NCBI RefSeq assembly: GCF_901709675.1
Contig: NC_051089.1
Span: 5,560,476 to 5,624,475, forward strand
DNA: 64,000 nt
Direction: 5' to 3'
Origin: Syngnathus acus
Lineage: Eukaryota; Chordata; Actinopteri; Syngnathiformes; Syngnathidae
Shown: positions 44,001 through 52,916 of the stretch, piece after piece
How positions within the stretch are numbered: position 1 is the stretch's first letter
Layout: each line of letters starts with the position of its first letter
Made by a program: the position numbers and the translations under genes
The notes under the pieces: model-generated
The model's input: the letters and a program-made list of their open reading frames with translations, nothing else
Database searches by the model: none
What the model was told of the DNA's origin: nothing

Positions 44001-46034
44001 AAATTATTTAGGTTTTTGAAATAATCGTTGCGGCCTTCAAGATGACTCTTTTAAGTTCAGAATTTAGACAGTCAGTGAACAGAGTACAAAAGTAATTTCC
44101 TTTTGTGCAAATAGTGATATATTTAATGACATTCAGAGTGAAACATCAGCATCTTAAATCATTTCTTGTTCGGCACAACTGCCTCAAGCAGCTCAATATT
44201 TTACTACCATGAAAAGTGGAGTTCAAGCTCACAGTAGATTCATATATTATTTGACCAAGCCCTAATATTTATCTTTTCTCTCTCCCAAATAAATTGCGCA
44301 GTGGCTGTATTGTATTCTTGTAATCATTGGATAACATTGGGCTTAATATTGTACAATGACTTAATCTGTGATTGGTGGAAAGTGAGCTAAACTGTGACTC
44401 AGTCAATGCTCCAAATTGTTGGTGCTTTCCCAGTTATATTACAGATGATTACTCGAGGCATGATAGGGTGTGTGTGTTTGTGTGTGTGTGCGCATGTCTA
44501 TCCCTGATTGTTGTTTCAGCATAGCTCCGATGAGTGATATGCTTGTTTATATTTAGTCTAAATTATTTCCCGGTGCTCATGACTCACAGGGTGCCGTGCC
44601 CGTCGTGCACCCTCAGGTCGATTGCATAAGCATTTGGTTGATTGGACCGATACATCAGTGTGTTTTACTAGCGCCGCCATGATTTGAAATAGTTAAGTGC
44701 CTTGTTTGAGGACAGTGAAGGTAACTCGAAGTCACGTCCAGAGTGGTGATGTCATAACGAATGTTATAAAGAGGCTGATTTTTTTTTTGGGAGCTCGATT
44801 CTATCGATTGGCGGCGTGACGAGTGCGAGGCGGCTGCTTAGCCTACAGCTTTCCTGTCGCATCCAGTTTTCTCACCAAAATAATCCCAAATATTGACACA
44901 TTGTGGAGTTGTGGCATGCAGCAGCACTGACACGTGAGATCTGCTGTCACTCTCCATGTTTCTCAGAAACATACCGGAAGGAAGTAAAGCGTGTAATAGA
45001 AAGTGAACACACCCCTGTTAAAATTGAAGGTTTGTCCAAAAAAGGAACCACAATAAATATTTCCAAACCGACGTGAACTAGAACCATCCATTTCCTGTTG
45101 CACTTGTTGTCAATGGGATGTACAATTCAGTTTTCAACAGGCTTAACATGTTTGTTTTTGTTCTTAACCATTCTTGGGTGTAAGGAAAGGGAGGCTGCCA
45201 TCGAGATTTTAACCCTTAACCTCGAAATTGTGAGGCAGACATGCTAGCTACTAAACCAAGTAACATAGACAAAAGTAAATGGAAACGCAATAGTCTTGTC
45301 ACTGTCTGTATGAGCAGAGAATGTCAACATGCAATAATATGGAGTCTCAAGTTTGAGAGTATTTCCTAACAGCAAGTACAAACTCCTCAAGTTCCTTTCA
45401 AAGGACAAATGTTTACTTTTTAAAAGAAATATTTCACAGATGCAAATACAGCCCCTGGAGGCCCTGTCGATGTACACAGCGTTCCTTCCAGTTTTGGGCC
45501 GTGTTCCTCAGGTCTCGGGACGTCCGCCTAATTGCCATCTACCTCGCAAGACTGCAATTAGCTCGGGCTCGCTGGCCGGCCGGCCGGGTATAAATCTGTC
45601 AAATTGCTTGTCCTAAGAAAGACCAACAGGCCCGCTCGAAGCCTCTACTTTTTGAAAAGTGGACTTGTCACTGTCGTATAATTAGGCCGAGCAGCATTTG
45701 CAGAGAGAGCGTGCTGGAAGCCTCACGCTGGGACATTGCGGTGTGCGGGAGCATACCGGCTTATGTGTTACTTCATCTGGTGGCCTGACTCTGCAGATGT
45801 CCAATGCGCACAGCGTGCTGCCTTATCTGTCATCCCAACACTCCTGACACCTCATTGTGAAAAAACAGTGCCGCAATTTCACCTTTCCATTTCTCTCGCA
45901 GCTCATTATCCTGGAGGACTACGCTGATCCTTTTGATGCCGAGCAGGTCGGCGGCACACAGGCCAGCACGGAGAAAGTGACCACCGAGAACGACGGATAT
46001 ATGGAGCCCTACGAGGCCCAGAAGATGATGGCAG
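31591..46034 (+). CDS. shf: SH2 adaptor of the SHB/SHD/SHE/SHF family, 5' part (shf)
   Basis: Family members are cytoplasmic adaptors with tyrosine motifs and a C-terminal SH2 domain acting downstream of receptor tyrosine kinases. Two coding exons are visible, 31591-32019 and 45902-46034. They join in phase 0 to give 187 residues plus one base. Features are the family start MAKWFKE, a proline-rich SH3-ligand-like segment APPPAPPKPDY (16-26), DILAAYKLQKELDFEDPY (53-70), YVSPKHRLIKVE (87-98), a Gly run (110-115), and in exon 2 ILEDYADPFD and ENDGYMEPYEAQKMMA. The exon 2 motifs match human SHF better than SHE (DYADPYD, YDAQQM) or SHB. The SH2 exons were not found before 64000. Exon 1 has a strong start context (A at -3, G at +4). 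SHF is the best call; an SHE-type paralogue is less likely. Confidence 0.8.
32948..33118 (-). mobile_element. Diverged tRNA-derived SINE, minus strand
   Basis: CATCCATACATTTTCTATAGC, split by decay, is followed by CCTGGAGCCTATCCCAGCGA and TTCGGGCGAGAAGCGAG. This is the reverse complement of the family 3' part. The head is barely recognisable. Confidence 0.65.
34847..34909. repeat. Nested inverted repeat with 11-bp outer arms
   Basis: GCTAGCTCATC (34847-34857) pairs perfectly with GATGAGCTAGC (34899-34909). Inside, GCCC (34861-34864) can pair with GGGC (34880-34883). A poly-A run follows at about 34917. No transposon family is recognised. Confidence 0.6.
37784..37837. repeat. 27-bp tandem duplication
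   Basis: Two adjacent 27-bp units starting TTTTATACGG and ending TCTCTTCTC differ at only two positions, both C/T. This is a recent local duplication in shf intron 1. Confidence 0.85.
39186..39345 (+). mobile_element. Strongly diverged SINE, plus strand
   Basis: The order GCGGTTAGCAATTCACAGTC, TTGGAGTTTGCGTGTTATCT, GTGGGTTTTC and AAACATGTTTTGCAGGGTAG follows the head and body of the SINE at 30775, with many substitutions. Confidence 0.6.
41859..41996 (-). mobile_element. 5'-truncated SINE with perfect 19-bp target duplication
   Basis: The segment is the reverse complement of the SINE 3' part: CCATCCATCCATTTTCTGAA, GGGGGTCGCGGGAG, GGAGCCCATCCCAGCC and GAACCGGTTGCCAGCC. It is flanked by CAACCACGTTAGGATCCAT at 41840-41858 and 41997-42015, identical over 19 bp. 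The high similarity to the 30775 copy and the perfect duplication point to a young insertion. Confidence 0.9.
42184..42240 (+). mobile_element. Short SINE remnant, plus strand
   Basis: TTGACTGGTGACCAGTTGCG followed by GTGTAACCCGCCTCTCGCCC matches the SINE segment ahead of the GGGATAGGCTCCAGC motif. The rest is lost. Confidence 0.55.
45085..45270 (-). mobile_element. Diverged SINE, minus strand
   Basis: CCATCCATTTCCTGTTGC at one end, and AACCTCGAAATTGTGAGGCAG with CATGCTAGCTACTAAACCA at the other, correspond to the tail and tRNA-like head of the family in reverse. The middle is deeply decayed. Confidence 0.55.
45589..45595 (+). promoter_or_regulatory. TATA-like box behind a GGCC repeat in shf intron 1
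   Basis: TATAAAT directly follows the GC-rich palindromic GGCCGGCCGGCCGGG about 310 bp before shf exon 2. It could mark an internal promoter for a shorter adaptor form, as short isoforms are described for this family. However, no in-frame ATG precedes exon 2, and the first one inside it is in GYMEPY. Confidence 0.2.
45902..46034 (+). CDS. shf: shf coding exon 2 (residues 144-187 plus one base)
   Basis: The acceptor TTTCTCTCGCAG precedes LIILEDYADPFDAEQVGG. The exon ends YMEPYEAQKMMA plus G before GTAAGA, phase 1. The G fits the Glu that follows MMA in human SHF. Tyr150, Tyr176 and Tyr180 sit in acidic or YxxP-type contexts expected of phosphorylation and SH2-docking sites. Confidence 0.88.
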
Positions 46035-48664
46035 GTAAGAACGATGACGTCTTGTCACAATTTCCATATCTGTCATATTGCAACGATTTTGTTACACACG
46101 GGTGAAACATGATGTTGATGTTTAAGTGACTTTGCCAATCAATTTTGTAGATTGTTTAAAGCAATCCGAAATATTATTGGTACATAATTCTATGAGCAAT
46201 GACTGAAAAGATCCATTAATATTTCTAGAAAAAACATTTTCATAAATTAACATCAGTATTTGCGAGAAATGAAGGTTTTTAATCAATTATTTTTTTTATC
46301 GTTCTTATATTTTTACTATTTTGCAATTTTTTTAGTTTGATTTATTATGTATGACTTTCTATGATTTATGATTCATTTATTTATTTTTAAATTATTTATT
46401 TTACTATTATTGTATTGTTTTTTTTCAAAACACCTTTATTTAGTGTGTTGCATCTTGTATGTTGTCATACGAGATACATAGTAACACAATAAATAAGTCG
46501 ATACATCGTGAATTCTGGAGAGTTTTCTTTCATCATCAATTACCACTTCAGTCTTATCTTTGGCAAACATAACATTACATCACGCGATTGCCACTGTTAC
46601 TTGAATATACATGCTTTGTGCACTTCTTGTTGCAAAGTCATTTTGCCAGACTGGGAATCACTAAAGCTCCTCCGATGGCCCGGTGCTGCTTTAACATGAC
46701 AGGTGCAGCAGAGCGTAAAGCAAATGTGTGTCATCGAGGATTTGGAAACATTTTCAAAAGAAGCGACTTGCCAGGCATGATATGATATCCGCCTCCAAGC
46801 GATTTACAAAAAAAAAAAAAAAAAGGAATAAGGTCGACAGTGGTTCTGAAAAAGGGTTATTTCCTGAAGTACTACATACAAGTGGCTGCATGCTGGGAGT
46901 TTCTTGGAAGACATTTTCTTTTCCTTCTCTTGAGACCACAACAGTTGTGTACTCGTATAAGAATTCAGCTGCACCGCATTCTCTGCACTGCTTTGTCACA
47001 CATGCACATTCATCCTGTGGCTGGGTGAGCAATGACAAAAAAACAACAAATATGCAACCATAATTGTAAATATTTTTTTTTAAAGAGGATGAAAATCATG
47101 GCCTGCTGTTTTCCCGGAAAGCACGCATACAAGTAGTGTAGCCACAATACCTCTTTGACTTCCGACACGGAGTCCCATCACAGATCTACAGCTCGACAAA
47201 AGCGTGTCTCTGTGTCTCGTCGGCAATTTTCTTCTCGTGGCCTCCAGACAATCTCTTGTTTTCATCTGTCTTACCAGTTTGACCCTGGCCCAGTCGTTGC
47301 CTCAGCCGAGTAAGGAGAAAAAAAACTAAACAAGGATTTATCGCCTCCTCTTAGCTGCTGGTGGCTGTAAAGAAGAAAAATCAGAGCAACTGTTTTTTTT
47401 TGTGGCAGCACTCGAATGAGTTTTAAATTGAGCTAGATTTGCTTTTATTTTTGCTCGTCTAGAGACAGTAAACTAGGATGGCAGCCGTTGTCGGTGTGAT
47501 GGAATGAGTTTGGTCGTTTCTTTCAGAAATGAGATGTTTTCATTTTCATCCTATTAGACAGCCTTCATACTGTTTTGACAGAAGCTTCATGTTTTATGGG
47601 TTCAGGTTTTGGAATCCGGAGAGCAATTCATGAAAAAAACACTGTCGTATAGTTGTGTAGGTATATTCAGTATGTATTTATGAAATGAGAATTTCTATCA
47701 ATGAGTCAAACAGAAGATGACTCGTAAGAAAGTATTTTCACACCAGTGTGCATATTTTGGAAATGATCTGTAAGCCGCTTGATCTTAAGGGTAATGTGAG
47801 ACGAGTTTTTTGAGATCATAGTTCTGGCGATACTGTATTTAGGGTTTGAAGATCGTTTAGGGTGGCATCCATTACTTCCGCATTTCACCTATTGAGTGTT
47901 TACTGTACACCACTCTGCCGTGTGAACGTAGCTCACCGTCGCTCTAACACTATACCATTTTTGACAGATGTTACCAATGGAACAGCCAAAGCAAAATATC
48001 AACAGCAACTTGCCAATTCACAGCTCATGTCCAGGCTAGTTTTTGATTTAGCACCGTAAGCAACGAGCAAAGTCATCCATAAACTCCCACATAAAGTGGA
48101 CTCGACCTGTAAAATTCAACGGTGTATAAAAAGATGGAGAGTTGTAAACTATTTTTTTTCCAATTAATTCAAGAGTGGGAGTAAATCAGCTTTTAATTTC
48201 CCTGTCAAAAAGCGTAAAATGGATAGGGAGTGGAAAGCAGATTTGTTTTTAAACGCAATGATGATTTCTTCATTACACAACTCGCACGCCTTAAATACAC
48301 AAAGACTGCTGTCGCGCTGGCTTGATTTACGGATGCGTTGGAGGGGCATGTCATGACTTCCTTAACCCGAAACGGCAGCCCAGCCTCCCTGTGAGCGAGC
48401 TGCAGGTCCACCTGCAGTCTTGCCAAGACATCCACACCCTCCACCCTGACTGTATATTTTGTGCATGTGTAAAGGCCTACGTGTTCCCAGCATGCTTGGC
48501 GTGTTTGTCGTGTCTATACGCGTCAGCTATTACAATGTCAACTTTCAAAGTGTGTTATTCCAGATTTTTTATTTTTTTTTTACTTGTTCGCACGTTCACA
48601 TTTGACTCCAGGACGATTTAAATATTTTATTCAACATCATCAATTTTGTGCTTCTATTACTATC

Positions 48665-48980
48665 ATGCTGTATGTTATTTTTCCAAGTGTTAGAATGTTA
48701 GTGTTGTGTCGCAGGTTTTTTTCACTTAAATTGCTAGCTTTATATGTCAGCATACCAACTATTAGCATGCTAGCATTTATTAAATGATTTTAAATCCAAC
48801 CTGGCTACAGACTATCATGTAAAATTCTTAGCAATCTGCTGTAGCACACATTTTTTTCATTACTCACTTCATGTTAGCATACCAAGTGTTAACATGTTAG
48901 CAATTATTACATTTTCAATGGAAACCCAACCTACGATAGCTGCAGCTCATGATTTAAAATCCCTAGAAAATGCGCTAAAG
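48665..48980. repeat. Diverged tandem repeat with GTTAGCATACCAA core
   Basis: GTCAGCATACCAACTATTAGC (near 48746) and GTTAGCATACCAAGTGTTAAC (near 48873) lie 127 bp apart. Similar sequence follows both: TAGCA with TTATTA, then AACC-CAACCT and ATTTAAAATC-type words. A weaker copy precedes them near 48670, and another fragment with GGATACCAACTGTTA lies near 49377. Confidence 0.5.
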
Positions 48981-50356
48981 GTTGTTTTCTGGGAATAAAA
49001 ATAAAATGGTCCTTGATAGTTATAAAGCCGCTCAGGCTCGGTGTTAAGACCTTAGCTGCTGTCATTGAGCTTTTCAGCATGGAAACACGCACACACACAA
49101 AAAGTTGTATTCACTAGTAGTGACACTTATCCATTCATCTGTCAGTGTGTTCATTCCTGAAATACCATAGCAGCTAACTAATCACAGGTGGAGATGCCGG
49201 AAGAGACGCCACTTTTGGTTTATGATTACCTTCGTCGGGGAGCTTGGGTTTCATCATCATTCGTTTATGATGTATCGTTTTGCAAAGCAGTTTTCAGGAT
49301 TCTGAATAAAAGGATGTACTTTAGCATATAGACTGTGGTCAGTTGGTCTTAGCGCTTTCTGCGTGCTATGCATTAGGATACCAACTGTTACCGTTTTCTT
49401 TTGTCTTGGTAGGTTTTAGCAGCTATCCACAGAGGTGTTCCCGATTTTAAATTATTAAGTTGATGCAGATTGCAAGCACATTAACTGTTGGCATTGTTAT
49501 CATTTCCTGTTTCACTCGAGCCAAAGTTGAAATCGCAGGTAGCAGGCCCTTATAAAGTTTGTCGGTTGTTTCGCCCTTGTGGAGGTATGCGATTTTGCTT
49601 ACATGTGGTCCGATCCCTCTGACATTGTTGAAGCTGTCGAGACTTGTTATGCTGACAAGTACGTGGGGCGGCGCTAGTACTCCTGGGCAGCTTTGCGTCA
49701 GGACATTTCTCAATGAACACACGTACACACACCCTTCCTACTCAGTCACTCACTCACTCATTATGTCAAGCACAGCCAAAAAATGTGTGACTTTTCTCAC
49801 AGTGCAGCACAGTCCTGTTCTGGAAACAGCTCACGTTAATTAGATCTGCGGTCCAGTATGATAAAGTCTCCAAATATGAAATGCTTATTATATTTAAATA
49901 TAGCTATGTGTACTTTATTTATTGCTTTTTCTGAAAACTTTGCATTCTCTACAAACGGAAACTGAGTTAGGGTTACTTTCTACTTTCTTGGTACTAATCT
50001 TAGCCTCCGCGAATGGCAAATCTATTCTGTACTTTTGCTTGAGTACAAAGCAGGAAGACTTTTGCCACCGGTGCTCCTTATTACCGTGTCCAAAGCAAGT
50101 AACACCGGCAGTGTGAAATATTTTAGCTCTTCACACTGTGTCAATATTGATTTGTCATCCTCCTCAGGTTATCATCCAAGGGGGCGGGGAAACCCTTCAC
50201 GTTTTCCACAATGGTTGAGTCATGCTTGGAAGTTTCTACAGAAACACTCCCGGTGATTCGGAGCATCCAGTTCCAAGAGACCGAGTCATGGAGTTAGCCA
50301 TTTCCGTTACTCATGAGAATGTTGTAACTAAGCCTTTTGTTGACTTAACAAACAAA

Positions 50357-50391
50357 TCCCGGCATTGGCATTAACAGATCCAATGCCGGGA
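50357..50391. repeat. Perfect 12-bp inverted repeat with 11-nt loop
   Basis: TCCCGGCATTGG (50357-50368) pairs perfectly with CCAATGCCGGGA (50380-50391). The loop is CATTAACAGAT. It is not followed by a T run. It could form a stable hairpin or cruciform; no known element was recognised. Confidence 0.8.
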
Positions 50392-50479
50392 AGACTATCA
50401 GCTCAGGAATGTCCTGTTGTGATTTATCAATATTCCATTTCAGGGTGTTTTTCATGGTTCAAATTGTTTGATCACTCAC

Positions 50480-50575
50480 TTCTGGAGCCTACCTTGGCTG
50501 ACTTTGGGGGATAGGTGGGGGCACCTTGGTCTTGACACGCAACAACATTCACACTTATGAACATGTCAACTTGTC
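50480..50575 (-). mobile_element. SINE remnant, minus strand
   Basis: TCTGGAGCCTACCTTGGCTG, ACTTTGGGGGATAGGTGGGG and AACAACATTCACACTTATG follow the reverse complement of the SINE family with about one change in five. Confidence 0.55.
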
Positions 50576-51647
50576 CATCACTTGTTCCATCTTAAGCAAC
50601 AGATGTTTTTATAATGATTACACTATTGACCATGTGACACTTTGGACCGCTTCAACCTGCTTGGTCATTTTGTTTACTCTCAAAGATTTTGTGAGAAATA
50701 AATCTGCTTGTGTCACATCGACATAATTGTTCCAAGACAATGACTGACAGTTATTATACAGTGATCTGACAGATATGTACGACCAGCGCGCCATAATGCC
50801 AAAGCAGGTGTCCGACGCTTATATTTATCAGCCATCATGCTGTTATGATAAAAACAAGCAGAGGTGAAAAATTAAGAATTTATTATTAATCGTAAGACAT
50901 GAGGAAAGTATTTGTGTTTTGTGTCCATGCGCTCATTCACACGGTATTGAAGTAATTTTTTATCCTTGGGCTCACTGACATGTTTTTAAGACACCGGGAA
51001 ACTGTTCTAAATTGTCGGAAAAAAACGCATGTGTCTGCTGTGCGACCTTCATCCAATCTTGCTGTCATCAGGCTTTCTTTGGTTACATTACTTCACGACG
51101 CAACAACGCTCAAAAGCCGTGGAGCACACTTCCCACGTATTTGACAAAAAACCCAGACTCAGGTATCACAGCCTGCTTTTCTAGTGTTTGACTGAGATGT
51201 CTATTTTAAGACACAAAAAAACATCTTAAATATGTCTCTCTCACAAATTTGTTTTTGTTTGTGCGCTGCCATCTTGTTGTGTGTCAAGGCGGGGGATTAA
51301 TGATTCAAGCACACTAGCTTTCCAGATTCAATTATGTTCTGGACAAATGCTGTGCAGTTGCTTAACAAAATCCTCTTTGACAGCTGAGGGAGAAAAAGTC
51401 GCACAGAACTCGAAACATTCTATTTATTCATTTATGTCTACAACCAAACAACATTAACACTAAATCCTTAGCTTCATAGAAAATGTTTCTTTGATTTCTT
51501 CAAGAAGCAGTCTTATTTCTTTTTGCTCAGTTTATCTGAGGTAACATGACATCACTTTAGTCCAACTTTTATATCCACCAAGTTCTACCTACGATATGTT
51601 CTTCCTCAGCCTTTTTCTCCTTTGTCTCTTATCTACTCCATCTATAT

Positions 51648-51662
51648 AGTGCCCCCTAGTGG
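51648..51662 (-). promoter_or_regulatory. CTCF-like motif in shf intron 2
   Basis: On the minus strand this reads CCACTAGGGGGCACT, the closest match in the window to the textbook CCASYAGGGGGC core. Its orientation is convergent with the plus-strand motifs at 14275 and 31176. Confidence 0.5.
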
Positions 51663-52780
51663 TCAGAGACACCACATAATTAAGTGCTTTGTGTTTCCGG
51701 CTACAAACTTTCAAACCAAGGTACATACCAAGCCAAGGTTTTGTGGCATTTCCTTCCACCCCCGCTTGAGAGCTTGCATCTGTTGCTGTCGTGTACCTCA
51801 ACAGCTGTAGCGTGTAAGGCGTACACTTGCACACCCCCGTGCCCAAAGAGAGTTTTGGCTCAGCCCACTGTCAACAGGCCCGTTGCCCTCGCTTAAGTTT
51901 TAGCGCGGATTTACACGCACAGACGCTCGCCCTGCTATTCGTGCCAGCCATCTGCTTCCCCGTTGATAATTCACTCTCAACAATCAACCTCAAGTCAAGT
52001 AGCAGCCTGCGACGGCAAGACGCAAGCTCCGACTTGCGGGCACTTGAGGGCGAATGGATACTTGACATATCCGTTGACCCGCAGGAATGCGTGGATGTGT
52101 GAGCTTGGCAGCTGTGTAAACTTCTATCTTGCGTAGCACGTATCACTGCCTGCTACATGCCATGCAAAACCGCGACATCCCCCGATGGGGAATAATGGTG
52201 TCGTTAATCAAAACGAATGGCTCTAGCCCACCGTGACCTGCGCCAAAGTGGCTGCCCCGTATCCTCCTCCTCAGCCACGAAGCTCGGCCATTCCATACAT
52301 TCATCCATCCTTGGCTTGGCACCTGCCTAGCACAGTAGGATATTGGCCAACTGGAATGTGCTGGCTAAGATGCAAGCTTCCTCCCGGTCTTGCCGCTAGA
52401 CTGCTTCTTTGTTTACATTGTGAGCAGGTTATATGATATTTGACAGCCAAGTGATGAAGCGATACATGGTCGGCGGCTCCGGCCACGCAGCTGCTAAAAT
52501 GGCGAAAATTACATGATAAATTATTTGGGTCATTTGTTTGCATGTGTCTCAGCTGTTAACGAAAGGATATGCATGATAGTTGGAAGCAGGGTTCAATGGG
52601 TCTTCGCCAATGGGTCTTTGTCAGAACGGATCGTTAGATGGCATAGGCAAAAAAGCTTCAATCTTAAACATCAATCTGCTTCGGACTGGTGCTGGGAGAG
52701 TTCCCATGTCAGAGTTTGGCAACGATGTTTAAATTCACTCGTCTGACATTGGTACAGCTTGGTTTTAATTTCTGTTCGGT

Positions 52781-52916
52781 GACTGGTTGTCAGTCTCTTT
52801 ATGCGCCCTATGATTGGCGTCCAATCCTGCTTGTAGTCTGCCTTTTGCTCAAAGTCAATCAGGAAAGGTTCCAGGTCCGCACGCTAAAAAAATGGTGTAA
52901 AAAAGATGGATGGATT
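52781..52916 (+). mobile_element. SINE remnant, plus strand
   Basis: GCCCTATGATTGGCGTCCAA, TGCCTTTTGCTCAAAGTCAA and a tail AAAAGATGGATGGATTG match the SINE 3' half with substitutions, in the family order. Confidence 0.6.

Larger units (their letters stand above)
32020..45901 (+). other. shf: shf intron 1 (about 13.9 kb)
   Basis: It is bounded by GTGCGT and TTTCTCTCGCAG. It holds diverged SINE copies at 32948, 39186, 42184 and 45085, a well-preserved 5'-truncated SINE at 41859, inverted repeats at 34847, and a 27-bp tandem duplication at 37784. No coding exon of another gene was found on either strand. Open frames up to about 156 codons show no family resemblance. Confidence 0.6.
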
